Assembly: GCA_019634915.1 (NCBI GenBank)
Contig: JAHCAN010000014.1
Span: forward strand, 1-64,000
Reading direction: 5' to 3'
Source: Steroidobacteraceae bacterium
GTDB taxonomy: Bacteria; Pseudomonadota; Gammaproteobacteria; Steroidobacterales; Steroidobacteraceae
DNA: 64,000 nucleotides
The position numbers were made by a program, and so were the translations under genes. Shown in pieces: positions 41,518 to 50,967 of this stretch (the first letter of the stretch is position 1; every line of letters begins with the position of its first letter). The notes below the pieces were generated by a model that saw nothing but the letters and a program-made list of their open reading frames with translations, had not been told where the DNA came from and searched no databases.

Positions 41518-43119
41518 TCAGAGCGTCTGGTAGTTGGGTCCCGAGCCGCCCTCCGGCGGCGTCCAGGTGATGATGCCGTACGGGTCCTTGATGTCGCAGG
41601 CCTTGCAGTGCACGCAGTTCGCGGCATTGATCTGCAGGCGCTTGCCGCCCTCGCCATCGTCGACCATTTCGTAGACGCTCGCCGGGCAGAAGCGCGTGCA
41701 CGGATTGTCGTACTCGACGCGGCAGCGGGTCGCGCAGATGCTCGTGTCGGCGACCTTGAGGTGCGCCGGCTGCGCCTCGTCGTGGGTGGTCGCGGCGAAG
41801 AACACCGAGGCGAGCCGGTCGCGCGGCGGCAGCGTGCGCTCGACCCAGCCGCGGTCGGGCGAGGTGTATTCGTCGAGCTTGCGCATCGTCGTGGCGTTCT
41901 CGGCATTGTGCATCGTCCACGGCGTGCGCCCGCCGGTCACCACTTCGAGCGCCGAGTTCGCGAGCCCCGCCCACAGGCCGCCCTTGAAACCCGGTTTGAA
42001 GTTGCGCACCTTGCGCAACTCGAGTCCGCCGGGCGAGGCGCGCCACAGCGCATCGAAGCCGGCCGGCGTGCCGGTCTTCGCAAGGTGCCCGGCGGCCAGC
42101 ATGCCGCAGCGGATCGCCTGGTGGATGCCCTTGATCTTCGGGAAATTGAGCGTGCCGCCGGCATCGCCGACGATCACCGCGCCCGGCATCTCGAGTTTCG
42201 GCAGCGACTGCCAGCCGCCGGCGGCGATCGTGCGCGCGCCGGCGGAGACGATCTCGCCGCCTTCGAGCAGCGGCTGCACGGCCGGGTGGTGCTTGAACTG
42301 CTGGAAGACCTCGAACGGCTGCAGGCGCGGGTCGATGTAGTCGAGCCCGACGACGAAGCCGACATAAACGCGGTCGGCATCGAGGTGATAGATGAAGCTG
42401 CCGCCATAGGTGGCGTTGTCGAGCGGCCAGCCGACACTGTGCTGGATCAGGCCCGGCGTGACCCGGCCGGCCGGCAGCTGCCACAGTTCCTTCAGGCCGA
42501 GTCCGTAGGTCTGCGGATCGCTCGCGGCATCGAGCGCATAGCGCCTGATCAGCTGCTTCGTCAGGCTGCCGCGGCAGCCTTCCGCGAGCACCGTCAGCGG
42601 CGCGCGGATCTGCGGGCCTGGCGCGAAGTTCGGCCCGGGCTCGCCGTTCTTCTCGAGCCCCATGTCACCGATCTGCACGCCGGCGACGGCGCCCGCGTCG
42701 TCGATGACGGCCGCGGCGGCCGCGAAGCCGGCGAAGATGTCGACGCCGAGGCCCTCGGCCTTCTGCGCGAGCCACGGCGTGAGCAGGCCGAGCGAGACGA
42801 TGACGTTGCCGTGATTGCGCTGCTGCGGCGGCACCGGCAGACGGAAGGCGCGGCGGCGCGTGAGCAGGCGCAGCTCGTCGTGCCGCGCCGGCACGCACAC
42901 GCCGAGTTGCGCGTCGCGCCACTCCGGCGCGAGCTCGTCGAGCGCGGCGGGCTCCATGACGGCGCCCGACAGCGAATGCGCGCCGACTGCCGAGCCCTTC
43001 TCGAGCACGCAGATGCCGAGTTCGGGTTTCAGCTGCTTCAGCCGGATCGCGCAGGCGAGGCCTGCCGGGCCGGCGCCGACGATGACGACGTCGTATTCCA
43101 TGACGTCGCGTTCGGTCAC
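41518..43119 (-). CDS. Electron transfer flavoprotein-ubiquinone oxidoreductase
   Basis: A 533-residue FAD/4Fe-4S membrane-associated enzyme that passes electrons from acyl-CoA dehydrogenases via ETF to ubiquinone. The FAD motif is VVIVGAGPAGLACAIRLKQ; the C-terminal cluster ligands are CTRFCPASVYE and CVHCKACDIKDP. I chose the GTG at 43119, which overlaps the SDR stop (GTGA) and gives the N-terminus MTERDVMEYDVV seen in relatives; the ATG at 43101 would drop six residues. Its presence in this operon supports a role in oxidation of branched-chain acyl-CoAs, although no acyl-CoA dehydrogenase or ETF gene is in the window. Confidence 0.93.
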   Translation of the reverse strand: MTERDVMEYDVVIVGAGPAGLACAIRLKQLKPELGICVLEKGSAVGAHSLSGAVMEPAALDELAPEWRDAQLGVCVPARHDELRLLTRRRAFRLPVPPQQRNHGNVIVSLGLLTPWLAQKAEGLGVDIFAGFAAAAAVIDDAGAVAGVQIGDMGLEKNGEPGPNFAPGPQIRAPLTVLAEGCRGSLTKQLIRRYALDAASDPQTYGLGLKELWQLPAGRVTPGLIQHSVGWPLDNATYGGSFIYHLDADRVYVGFVVGLDYIDPRLQPFEVFQQFKHHPAVQPLLEGGEIVSAGARTIAAGGWQSLPKLEMPGAVIVGDAGGTLNFPKIKGIHQAIRCGMLAAGHLAKTGTPAGFDALWRASPGGLELRKVRNFKPGFKGGLWAGLANSALEVVTGGRTPWTMHNAENATTMRKLDEYTSPDRGWVERTLPPRDRLASVFFAATTHDEAQPAHLKVADTSICATRCRVEYDNPCTRFCPASVYEMVDDGEGGKRLQINAANCVHCKACDIKDPYGIITWTPPEGGSGPNYQTL

Positions 43120-43883
43120 TTCGGCTGCATCCTGATGGCGCCGTCGAGGCGGATCGTTTCGCCGTTCAGCATCGGGATCTCGAAGATCGCCTGCACGAGC
43201 GCGGCGTACTCTTCGGGCTTGCCGAGGCGGGCGGGGAAGGGCACCTGCCTGCCGAGCGAGTCCTGCACGTCCTGCGGCATGCCGGCGAGCATCGGCGTGA
43301 GGAAGATGCCCGGCGCAATCGACACGCAGCGGATGCCGAAAGCCGCGAGCTCGCGCGCGATCGGCATCGTCATGCCCATCACCGCGGCCTTGGTGGCCGA
43401 ATAGGCCGCCTGGCCGATCTGGCCCTCGTACGCGGCGACCGACGACGTGTGGATCAGCACGCCGCGCTCGCCGTCCTCGTTCGGCGTGTTCGCCTGCATG
43501 ATCGCCGCCGCGGCCTTGTCGCACAGGAAGGTGCCGATCAGGTTGATGTGGATCACCTTCGTGAAGAAATCGCCCGCCATCGGCCCGTTGCGGCCGAGCA
43601 CGCGGCCGGCACCGATCACGCCGGCGCAGTTCACCAGCAGATTGATCCCGCCCATGAAGGCGTGCGCGGCGTCCATCGCGCCGTTGACCTCGGCCTCCGA
43701 CGTGACGTCGCACTTGACGAAGCGCGCGCTGGCGCCGAGTTCGGCGGCGGCGGCCTGGCCCGGGCCTTCCTGCACGTCGAGCAGCGTGACTTTGCCGCCT
43801 TGCGCCACGAGATGGTGCGCGACCGCGTTGCCGAGGCCCGATGCCGCGCCGGTGACCACGGCGCGCGCGTCTTTGATCTTCAT
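43116..43883 (-). CDS. 3-hydroxyacyl-CoA dehydrogenase, HSD17B10-like SDR
   Basis: 255 residues of the SDR family with TGAASGLG, NCAGV, catalytic Ser in HTSSVAAYEGQIGQ and YSATK. The run VAAYEGQIGQAAYSATK closely resembles human HSD17B10, which oxidises 2-methyl-3-hydroxybutyryl-CoA in isoleucine breakdown and other 3-hydroxyacyl-CoAs. The strong ribosome-binding site AAGGAAA precedes the ATG. It follows the carboxyltransferase gene after 94 bases, the only real gap in the operon, where an internal promoter could sit, and is coupled to the ETF dehydrogenase gene. Confidence 0.9.
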   Translation of the reverse strand: MKIKDARAVVTGAASGLGNAVAHHLVAQGGKVTLLDVQEGPGQAAAAELGASARFVKCDVTSEAEVNGAMDAAHAFMGGINLLVNCAGVIGAGRVLGRNGPMAGDFFTKVIHINLIGTFLCDKAAAAIMQANTPNEDGERGVLIHTSSVAAYEGQIGQAAYSATKAAVMGMTMPIARELAAFGIRCVSIAPGIFLTPMLAGMPQDVQDSLGRQVPFPARLGKPEEYAALVQAIFEIPMLNGETIRLDGAIRMQPK

Positions 43884-43977
43884 GCGTTTCCTTCGTAGTG
43901 GCGGCGGAAAATGGAGCCTGCAAGTAAATCACAAGCGCCCGCGCTCTGCATTGCCGCCGCGCAGTGCCGCGGTCCCG

Positions 43978-45582
43978 CTACATGCGGAAAATGCCGAAGC
44001 GCTCCCCGTCCGGCCGCGGGCCGCGCGCCGCCACGTGCAGCGCGAGCCCGAGCACGCGGCGCGTGTCGAGCGGGTCGATCACGCCGTCGTCCCAGAGCCG
44101 CGCGGTGGAATAGAAAGGATGGCCCTGCCGTTCGTACTGCGCGCGGATGCCGTCCATGAAGGCCTGCTGTTCGGCCTCGGGCCAGTCGGCGCCGCGCGCG
44201 CCGTCGCGCCGCACCGTCGCGAGCACCTGCGCGGCCTGCTCGCCGCCCATCACCGAGATGCGCGCGTTCGGCCACATCCACAGCATGCGCCCGCCGTAGG
44301 CGCGGCCGCACATCGCGTAGTTGCCGGCGCCGAACGAGCCGCCGATCACCACCGTGAACTTCGGCACCGTCGCGCATGCGACCGCGGTGACCATCTTCGC
44401 GCCGTCCTTGGCGATGCCCGCCTGTTCGTATTTCGCGCCGACCATGAAGCCGGTGATGTTCTGCAGGAACAGCAGCGGCGTGCCGCGGCGGTTCGCGAGC
44501 TGCACGAAATGCGCGGCCTTGAGTGCGGATTCGGAGAACAGCACGCCGTTGTTCGCGACGATGCCGACCGGACAGCCGAGGATGCGCGCGAAGCCGCAGA
44601 CGAGCGTCGTGCCGTACTCGGGCTTGAACTCGTGAAAGTCCGAGCCGTCGACCAGCCGGCCGATGATCTCGCGCACGTCGTAGGGCTGGCGCGTGTCGCG
44701 CGGCACGATGCCGTGGATTTCGCGCGCATCGAGCGCCGGCTCGACGGCGGCGGAGAGGTCGAGCCAGGCCGGCGGACGCGGGCGCAGCGTCGCGATCACC
44801 GAGCGCGCGATCGCGAGCGCGTGCGCGTCGTTGTCGGCGAGGTGATCGGCGACGCCGGAGCGACGTGCGTGCACGTCGCCGCCGCCGAGCGTCTCGGCGT
44901 CGATCTCCTCGCCGGTTGCCGCCTTCACCAGCGGCGGGCCGCCGAGGAAGATCGTGCCCTGGTTCCGCACGATGATCGTTTCGTCGGACATCGCCGGCAC
45001 GTAGGCGCCGCCGGCCGTGCAGCTGCCCATCACGACCGCGACCTGCGTGAGCCCGAGCGCCGACATCTGCGCCTGATTGTAGAAGATGCGGCCGAAATGT
45101 TCGCGGTCCGGGAACACCTCGTCCTGCAGCGGCAGGAAGGCGCCGCCCGAATCGACGAGATAGACGCAGGGCAGGGCGTTCTCGAGCGCGATCTGCTGCG
45201 CGCGCAGATGCTTCTTCACCGTGACCGGATAGTAGGTGCCGCCCTTGACCGTGGCGTCGTTGGCGATCACGAGTACTTCGCGTCCGTGGATCCGGCCGAT
45301 GCCGGCCACCAGGCCCGCGGCGGGCGCGTCGCCGTCGTAGAGCCCGTGCGCCGCGAGCGGCGCGATCTCGAGGAAAGGGCTGCCCGGGTCGAGCAGCGTC
45401 GCGACGCGCTCGCGCGGCAGCAGCTTGCCGCGCGCGGTGTGGCGCGCGCGCGCCGCATCGCTGCCGCCACGCTCGACCCGCGCCAGCTCGCCGCGCAGCT
45501 CCGCGACCAGCTGCTCCATGTGCACGCGATTGGCCTGGAAAGCCTCGCTTGCCGGGTCGATCGCGGTGCCGAGTCGCGCCAT
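43978..45582 (-). CDS. Acyl-CoA carboxylase carboxyltransferase (methylcrotonyl-CoA carboxylase beta-like)
   Basis: 534 residues containing the paired carboxyltransferase domains of biotin-dependent carboxylases. The length and segments [62 protein letters not shown] and [16 protein letters not shown] match the methylcrotonyl-CoA carboxylase beta (LiuB/MccB) group, which acts in leucine catabolism. The cognate biotin carboxylase/biotin carrier (alpha) subunit is not present anywhere in the window, nor are liuA, liuC or liuE. Geranyl-CoA specificity cannot be excluded. It lies 11 bases behind the thiolase gene. Confidence 0.9.
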   Translation of the reverse strand: MARLGTAIDPASEAFQANRVHMEQLVAELRGELARVERGGSDAARARHTARGKLLPRERVATLLDPGSPFLEIAPLAAHGLYDGDAPAAGLVAGIGRIHGREVLVIANDATVKGGTYYPVTVKKHLRAQQIALENALPCVYLVDSGGAFLPLQDEVFPDREHFGRIFYNQAQMSALGLTQVAVVMGSCTAGGAYVPAMSDETIIVRNQGTIFLGGPPLVKAATGEEIDAETLGGGDVHARRSGVADHLADNDAHALAIARSVIATLRPRPPAWLDLSAAVEPALDAREIHGIVPRDTRQPYDVREIIGRLVDGSDFHEFKPEYGTTLVCGFARILGCPVGIVANNGVLFSESALKAAHFVQLANRRGTPLLFLQNITGFMVGAKYEQAGIAKDGAKMVTAVACATVPKFTVVIGGSFGAGNYAMCGRAYGGRMLWMWPNARISVMGGEQAAQVLATVRRDGARGADWPEAEQQAFMDGIRAQYERQGHPFYSTARLWDDGVIDPLDTRRVLGLALHVAARGPRPDGERFGIFRM

Positions 45583-45593
45583 GGCGGTCGAGC

Positions 45594-46787
45594 TTACAGC
45601 AGCTCGATCGCGATTGCCGTGGCCTCGCCGCCGCCGATGCACAGCGCCGCGATGCCGCGCCTGCCGCCGGTTCTGCGCAGCGCGTGCGTGAGCGTCGCGA
45701 CGATGCGTGCGCCGGTCGCGCCGATCGGGTGGCCGAGCGCGCAGGCGCCGCCGTTGACGTTGACGCGCGCGTGGTCGATGCCGATGTCGTGCATCGCGGC
45801 CATCGTGACCGCGGCGAACGCCTCGTTGACCTCGTACAGATCGACGTCGCCCGCCTGCCAGCCGAGTCTGCCCTGCAGCTTGCGGATCGCGCCGACCGGC
45901 GCGGTCGTGAACCACTCGGGCGCCTGCGCGTGGCTCGCGTAGCCGAGGATGCGTGCGAGCGGCTTTGCGCCGAGGCGCGTCGCGGCCGCCTCGCTCATCA
46001 GCACCGCGGCGGCCGCGCCGTCGGCGATCGACGAGGATGACGCGGCCGTGACCGTGCCGTCCTTGCGGAAGGCGGGCTTCAGGCCCGGGATCTTCTCGAT
46101 GTTGCAGGTGAACGGCGTTTCGTCCCGGTCGACCACGGTCTCGCCCTTGCGACCCTTGACGGTCACCGGCGAGATCTCGGCGGCGAACGCGCCGCTGTCG
46201 ACCGCCGCGAGCGCGCGGCGCACGGATTCGGCGGCGAAGGCGTCCTGTGCGCCGCGCGTGAAGCCGTACTTGTCGGCCGTGTTCTCCGCGAAGCTGCCCA
46301 TCATCTGGCCGTCGAACGGGCTTTGCAGGCCGTCGTAGAACATGTGGTCGAGGACCTCGCCGTGCCCCATGCGATAGCCGCCGCGCGCCTTCGGCAGCAG
46401 GTAGGGCGCATTGGTCATCGACTCGAGGCCACCGGCGAGCACGACGTCGACGTCGCCGGCGCGGATCTGGTCGGCAGCCATCATGATCGCCTTCAGTCCG
46501 GAGCCGCACATCTTGTTGATCGTCGTGGCCGGCGTCGATGCCGGCACGCCTGCCGCGAGCGCCGCCTGGCGGGCCGGTGCCTGGCCGAGGCCCGCGGGCA
46601 GCACGCAGCCGAAAATCACTTCCTGTACCGCGCCGGCGTCGATGCCGGCGGCGGCGATCGCCCCGCGCGCGGCGGCCGCGCCGAGTTGCGGTGCGGTCGC
46701 GCCGGCGAGGACGCCCTGGAAGGCGCCGATCGGCGTGCGCTGCGCGGCGACGATGACGACGGAGTTGGCGGGGTCTTTCTGGCTCAT
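45594..46787 (-). CDS. Acetyl-CoA C-acyltransferase (thiolase)
   Basis: A 397-residue thiolase. The acyl-accepting Cys is in [10 protein letters not shown], the catalytic His in [14 protein letters not shown] and the second Cys in [12 protein letters not shown]. The N-terminal [15 protein letters not shown] is typical of the AtoB/PhaA group that works on acetoacetyl-CoA or 2-methylacetoacetyl-CoA. Its partners in the operon (hydroxyacyl-CoA dehydrogenase, acetoacetyl-CoA synthetase) suggest a degradative direction. The ATG overlaps the tetR stop by 4 bases (ATGA), so regulator and enzyme are co-translated. Confidence 0.94.
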   Translation of the reverse strand: MSQKDPANSVVIVAAQRTPIGAFQGVLAGATAPQLGAAAARGAIAAAGIDAGAVQEVIFGCVLPAGLGQAPARQAALAAGVPASTPATTINKMCGSGLKAIMMAADQIRAGDVDVVLAGGLESMTNAPYLLPKARGGYRMGHGEVLDHMFYDGLQSPFDGQMMGSFAENTADKYGFTRGAQDAFAAESVRRALAAVDSGAFAAEISPVTVKGRKGETVVDRDETPFTCNIEKIPGLKPAFRKDGTVTAASSSSIADGAAAAVLMSEAAATRLGAKPLARILGYASHAQAPEWFTTAPVGAIRKLQGRLGWQAGDVDLYEVNEAFAAVTMAAMHDIGIDHARVNVNGGACALGHPIGATGARIVATLTHALRRTGGRRGIAALCIGGGEATAIAIELL

Positions 46788-47434
46788 GTGGACTTTCCTG
46801 ATGGGGCCTGCCGCGTGCGCGGAGCGAGGCCGTTGACGAACAGGTCGACGAAACGTTCGGCGATCGCGCCCGCCGAGAGCGACGCGTCATCGCGGTACCA
46901 GTGCGAAATCCAGTTCAGAGCGCCGGCGAGCGCGAACGCCGCCATCTTCGGGTCGCGGACCGCGATCGAGCCGTCGGCGATGCCGGCGCGGATCAGCGCG
47001 CGGATCTCCTGGTCGATGCCGGATTTCAGCGCCTTGATGCGTGCACCCATCGCGGGGCTCAGGTCCTGGTCCTCGGCGCGCACCATGCACCAGCCGAAGT
47101 CCGAGGTGATCGCCAGGGCGTAGCGGTGCACGAGCGCGACCAGGCGCTCGCGGCCGCTCGCACCCGCCGCGCGCGCCTCGTCGCAGGCGACGGTCAGGCG
47201 GGCGAGGCCCTCCTCGAAGCATGCGAACAGCATCTGTTCCTTGTTCGAGACGTAGTAGTAGAGCGTCGGCTTGGTGACATGCAGCGCCGCAGCAATGTCG
47301 TCGAGCGAGGTGTTGTGGTAGCCGCGCTCGCGGAATGCGCGCGCGGCGGTCAGAATGACCGCGTCACGCTTCAGCTCGTGCTGGCGCGCACGATCGCCGG
47401 GGGGTACCCGCCACGGTGAGCTTGGCCTGGTCAT
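46784..47434 (-). CDS. TetR family regulator of the acyl-CoA operon
   Basis: 216 residues. The N-terminal helix-turn-helix reads [19 protein letters not shown], then [20 protein letters not shown], a classical TetR recognition region; the C-terminal ligand-binding part is helical and resembles regulators of fatty-acid or branched-chain acyl-CoA genes. It heads the minus-strand operon and is divergent from icmF. A perfect TATAAT at 47449-47444 would start transcription within about 3-5 bases of the ATG, so the mRNA may be leaderless. Palindromes between the two genes are probable binding sites. The inducer is likely an acyl-CoA, by analogy only. Confidence 0.9.
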   Translation of the reverse strand: MTRPSSPWRVPPGDRARQHELKRDAVILTAARAFRERGYHNTSLDDIAAALHVTKPTLYYYVSNKEQMLFACFEEGLARLTVACDEARAAGASGRERLVALVHRYALAITSDFGWCMVRAEDQDLSPAMGARIKALKSGIDQEIRALIRAGIADGSIAVRDPKMAAFALAGALNWISHWYRDDASLSAGAIAERFVDLFVNGLAPRTRQAPSGKST

Positions 47435-47451
47435 GCGGTGATGATTATACT
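47422..47451 (+). promoter_or_regulatory. Predicted icmF promoter
   Basis: TTGGCC at 47422-47427 and TATACT at 47446-47451 with an 18-base spacer. The start of transcription would fall near 47458, inside the proposed operator, and leave a ~29-base leader to the icmF ATG. The -10 overlaps the tetR -10 on the opposite strand. Confidence 0.4.
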
Positions 47452-47472
47452 TGGCGGTAGGAATTCTACCAG
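47444..47472 (-). promoter_or_regulatory. Predicted tetR-operon promoter
   Basis: The minus strand has TATAAT at 47449-47444 and CTGGTA (a poor -35) at 47472-47467 with 17 bases between. The -35 lies within the palindrome TACCAGCCGGTA, so a bound repressor would block it. Confidence 0.45.
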
Positions 47473-47478
47473 CCGGTA
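47456..47478. promoter_or_regulatory. Candidate TetR operator
   Basis: Two overlapping inverted repeats: GGTAG-GAATT-CTACC (47456-47470) and TACC-AGCC-GGTA (47467-47478). They share the arm TACC, lie between the divergent tetR and icmF genes and cover the icmF start point and the tetR -35. Size and position are right for a TetR dimer pair; the assignment is inference. Confidence 0.45.
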
Positions 47479-47486
47479 ACATCGCC

Positions 47487-50400
47487 ATGCGCAGCCGCAC
47501 CGCACAGCAGGGACAGCCTCCGGTCGCCGACGCGGGTCCCGCCGTCTTGCCGCTGCGCTTCGTCAGCGCGGCCTCGCTGTTCGACGGCCACGACGCCGCG
47601 ATCAACATGATCCGCCGCCTGCTGCAGGCGCATGGCGCCGAGGTCGTGCACCTCGGCCACAACAGGAGCGTCGCCGACATCGTGCGCGCGGCGATCCAGG
47701 AGGATGCCGACGCGATCGCGGTGAGCTCCTACCAGGGTGGCCACAACGAATATTTCGCCTACATGGTCGACATGCTGCGCGAGCTCGGCGCCGCGCACAT
47801 CCGCGTGATCGTCGGCGGCGGCGGCACGATCGCGCCGCACGAGATCGCGGCGCTCGAGGCGCACGGCGTCGAAAAGATCTACACGCCAGAGGACGGCCGC
47901 TGCCTCGGCCTGAACGGCATGATCGACGACGTGTTCGAGCGCGTGCGGCGCGCGCGCAAGCCCGCCTACGAGTTCGCACCGCTCAATCCGAAAGACCCGC
48001 AGCACCTCGCGCGCACGATCTCCTGCCTCGAGGGCGCGCTCGGCACCGACGCCGCACGCGCGCAGATCGCGCGCGCAATCGCGCGCAATGAGCGTCATGC
48101 GCCGGTGATCGGCATCACCGGCACCGGTGGGGCGGGCAAGTCGAGCCTGAACGACGAGCTGCTGGCACGCTTCGTGCGCTTCTTCCCGGAGCGCAACATC
48201 GCGGTCGTCGCGGTCGATCCGACGCGGCGCCGCTCGGGCGGCGCGCTGCTCGGCGATCGCATCCGCATGAACAGCCTCGCCTCCGGGCGGCTGTTCATGC
48301 GCTCGCTCGCGACCCGGCGCCGCGACAGCGCGACCAGCGAGGCGCTGCAGGACGTGATCGCGCTCTACCAGCTCGCCGGCTTCGATCTGATCGTCGTCGA
48401 GACGGCCGGCATCGGCCAGAGCGACACCGGGATCGTCGACTTCGTCGACCACTCGGTCTACGTGATGACGAGCGAGTACGGCGCCGCGAGCCAGCTCGAG
48501 AAGATCGACATGCTCGACTTCGCCGACATGGTCGTGCTCAACAAGTTCGAGAAGCGCGGCGCCGAGGATGCGCTGCGCGACGTGCGCAAGCAGTGGCGGC
48601 GCAACCACCCCGACAGGATGAAGATCGCGGACGCGCAGGTGCCGGTGTACCCGACGATCGCCAGCCGCTTCAACGATCCGGGCGTCAACCATCTGTTCGC
48701 GGCGATCTGCGGACGGCTCGACTGGCAGGTCGGCGATATCGGGCCGACCGAATTCAGGTCGCACGATGCGCTGATTCCCGCGGGGCGCGTGCGCTATCTC
48801 GCCGAGATCGCCCAGGGCGGCCGCGACGTGCGCGCGCGCATCGAGCGGCAGGTCGATGCCGCGCGCCGCGCGCACGCGCACTACGAATCGCTCGAGGCCC
48901 TGCACGATCCGCAGCTGCCCGCGCCGCTCGACCGCTATGCCGCCGCCGCACTCGAGGGCGAGACGGACACCACGCGTCGCGCGCTGCGCGCGGCCTACAA
49001 CGCCGCGCTCGACGAGATCGGCGCCGAGGCCATCGGCGAACTCAAGGCCTGGCCCGCGCGCCGCAAGGCCGTGACCGACGAGACCTATTCGTATCCGGTG
49101 CGCGACCGGCAGGTCACCGGTGAGAACTACACGGAAACGCTGGCGCACAACCGCGTGCCGAAGCTCGCGGTGCCGCGCCATGTAGACTGGGGCGAGATCC
49201 TCGCATTTCTCGGCAACGAGAACCTGCCGGGGGCCTATCCGTATACCGGCGGCGTATACCCGTACCGGCGCGAAGCCGAGGATCCGATCCGCATGTTCGC
49301 GGGCGAGGGTCCGCCGGAGCGCACCAACCGGCGCTTCCATCTGCTTGCGGCCGGGCACGAGGCCACGCGGCTGTCGACGGCCTTCGATTCGACCACGCTC
49401 TATGGCGAGGATCCGGACACGCGTCCGGACATCTATGGCCGCACCGGCAACTCGGGCGTGTCGATCGCGACGCTCGACGACATGAAGAAGCTCTATTCGG
49501 GCTTCGACCTGTGCCTGCCGACGACCTCGGTATCGATGACGATCAACGGCCCGGCGCCGATGATCCTTGCGATGTTCATGAACACCGCGATCGACCAGCG
49601 CATCGAGCGCTGGCTGCGCGCCGAGGGGCGCTGGCCGGCGGCCGAGGCGCGCATCGCGCAACTCCGGCAGGCCGACGCCGCCCACGCCGCGCTCTGGCCC
49701 GCCTACAAGGGCGAGCTCCCGGCCGGCCACGACGGCTCGGGGCTCGCGCTGCTCGGCGTGAGCGGCGAGCAGCTGATCGCGCCGGGCGTGCTCGAGCACG
49801 ACACCTGGGAGCGGCTGCGCGCCGAGGCGCTGTCACTGGTGCGCGGCACCGTGCAGGCCGACATCCTGAAGGAGGACCAGGCGCAGAACACCTGCATCTT
49901 CTCGACCGAGTTCGCGCTGCGCATGATGGGCGACGTGCAGCAGTACTTCATCGACCACAAGGTGCGCAATTTCTACTCGGTGTCGATTTCCGGCTACCAC
50001 ATCGCCGAGGCCGGCGCGAACCCGGTGAGCCAGCTCGCGTTCACGCTCGCCAACGGCTTCACGATCGTCGAGTACTACCTGGCGCGCGGCATGCGCGTCG
50101 ATGACTTCGCGCCGAACCTGTCGTTCTTCTTCTCGAACGGCATGGACCCGGAGTACGTGGTGATCGGCCGGGTCGCGCGCCGCATCTGGGCGCGCGCGAT
50201 GCGCGAGCGCTACGGTGCGGGCGCGCGCAGCCAGATGCTCAAGTACCACGTGCAGACCTCCGGCCGCTCGCTGCACGCGCAGGAGATCCAGTTCAACGAC
50301 ATCCGCACGACCCTGCAGGCCGTGTACGCGCTGTTCGACAACTGCAACTCGCTGCACACCAATGCCTTCGACGAGGCGCTCACGACGCCGACCGAGGACA

Positions 50401-50945
50401 GCGTGCGGCGCGCGGTCGCGATCCAGCTGATCATCAACCGTGAGCTCGGGCTCAACCGCAACCAGAACCCGTGGCAGGGCTCGTACGTGATCGACTACCT
50501 GACCGACATGGTCGAGGAGGCGGTGTACCGCGAGTTCGAGTCGATCTCGGGCCGCGGTGGCGTGCTCGGCGCGATGGAAACGATGTACCAGCGCGGCAAG
50601 ATCCAGGAAGAGAGCCTGTACTACGAGACGAAGAAGCACGACGGCTCGCTGCCGCTGATCGGCGTGAATACCTTCCTGTCGGGCCACGACGAGTCGGAAG
50701 CGCGCGCGAACGTCGCACTGATCCGCTCGACCGAGGAAGAGAAGCAGGACCAGGTCGCGGCGGTGCAGGCGTTCCAGCAGCGTCACGCCGCCGAGGCGCC
50801 GGCCGCGCTCGCGCGATTGCAGCAGGTGGCCGCCAGCGGCGGCAACGTGTTTGCGGAACTGATGGAAGCGGTGAAGCGGTGCTCGCTCGGGCAGATTTCG
50901 CGCGCGCTCTACCAGGTAGGCGGCCAGTACCGCCGTAACGTCTAG
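47487..50945 (+). CDS. icmF: Fused isobutyryl-CoA mutase IcmF (B12-dependent)
   Basis: A 1,152-residue three-part enzyme: a cobalamin-binding domain at ~25-155 with DGHDAAI supplying the axial His; a MeaI-type G-protein chaperone with Walker A GTGGAGKSS near residue 210 and VVETAGIGQSD; and the TIM-barrel mutase from ~560 on (AFDSTTLYGEDPDTRPDIYG, SVSMTINGPAP, RNQNPWQGSYVIDYLTD). It isomerises isobutyryl-CoA and butyryl-CoA, with some activity on isovaleryl/pivalyl-CoA. The start at 47487 is preferred over 47451, which lies in the operator region. The order of domains is the IcmF one and not that of methylmalonyl-CoA mutase. Divergence from the tetR operon links it to branched-chain acyl-CoA metabolism. 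Confidence 0.95.
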   Translation: MRSRTAQQGQPPVADAGPAVLPLRFVSAASLFDGHDAAINMIRRLLQAHGAEVVHLGHNRSVADIVRAAIQEDADAIAVSSYQGGHNEYFAYMVDMLRELGAAHIRVIVGGGGTIAPHEIAALEAHGVEKIYTPEDGRCLGLNGMIDDVFERVRRARKPAYEFAPLNPKDPQHLARTISCLEGALGTDAARAQIARAIARNERHAPVIGITGTGGAGKSSLNDELLARFVRFFPERNIAVVAVDPTRRRSGGALLGDRIRMNSLASGRLFMRSLATRRRDSATSEALQDVIALYQLAGFDLIVVETAGIGQSDTGIVDFVDHSVYVMTSEYGAASQLEKIDMLDFADMVVLNKFEKRGAEDALRDVRKQWRRNHPDRMKIADAQVPVYPTIASRFNDPGVNHLFAAICGRLDWQVGDIGPTEFRSHDALIPAGRVRYLAEIAQGGRDVRARIERQVDAARRAHAHYESLEALHDPQLPAPLDRYAAAALEGETDTTRRALRAAYNAALDEIGAEAIGELKAWPARRKAVTDETYSYPVRDRQVTGENYTETLAHNRVPKLAVPRHVDWGEILAFLGNENLPGAYPYTGGVYPYRREAEDPIRMFAGEGPPERTNRRFHLLAAGHEATRLSTAFDSTTLYGEDPDTRPDIYGRTGNSGVSIATLDDMKKLYSGFDLCLPTTSVSMTINGPAPMILAMFMNTAIDQRIERWLRAEGRWPAAEARIAQLRQADAAHAALWPAYKGELPAGHDGSGLALLGVSGEQLIAPGVLEHDTWERLRAEALSLVRGTVQADILKEDQAQNTCIFSTEFALRMMGDVQQYFIDHKVRNFYSVSISGYHIAEAGANPVSQLAFTLANGFTIVEYYLARGMRVDDFAPNLSFFFSNGMDPEYVVIGRVARRIWARAMRERYGAGARSQMLKYHVQTSGRSLHAQEIQFNDIRTTLQAVYALFDNCNSLHTNAFDEALTTPTEDSVRRAVAIQLIINRELGLNRNQNPWQGSYVIDYLTDMVEEAVYREFESISGRGGVLGAMETMYQRGKIQEESLYYETKKHDGSLPLIGVNTFLSGHDESEARANVALIRSTEEEKQDQVAAVQAFQQRHAAEAPAALARLQQVAASGGNVFAELMEAVKRCSLGQISRALYQVGGQYRRNV

Positions 50946-50967
50946 CGCAGGCCCGGTACCGGTCGCG

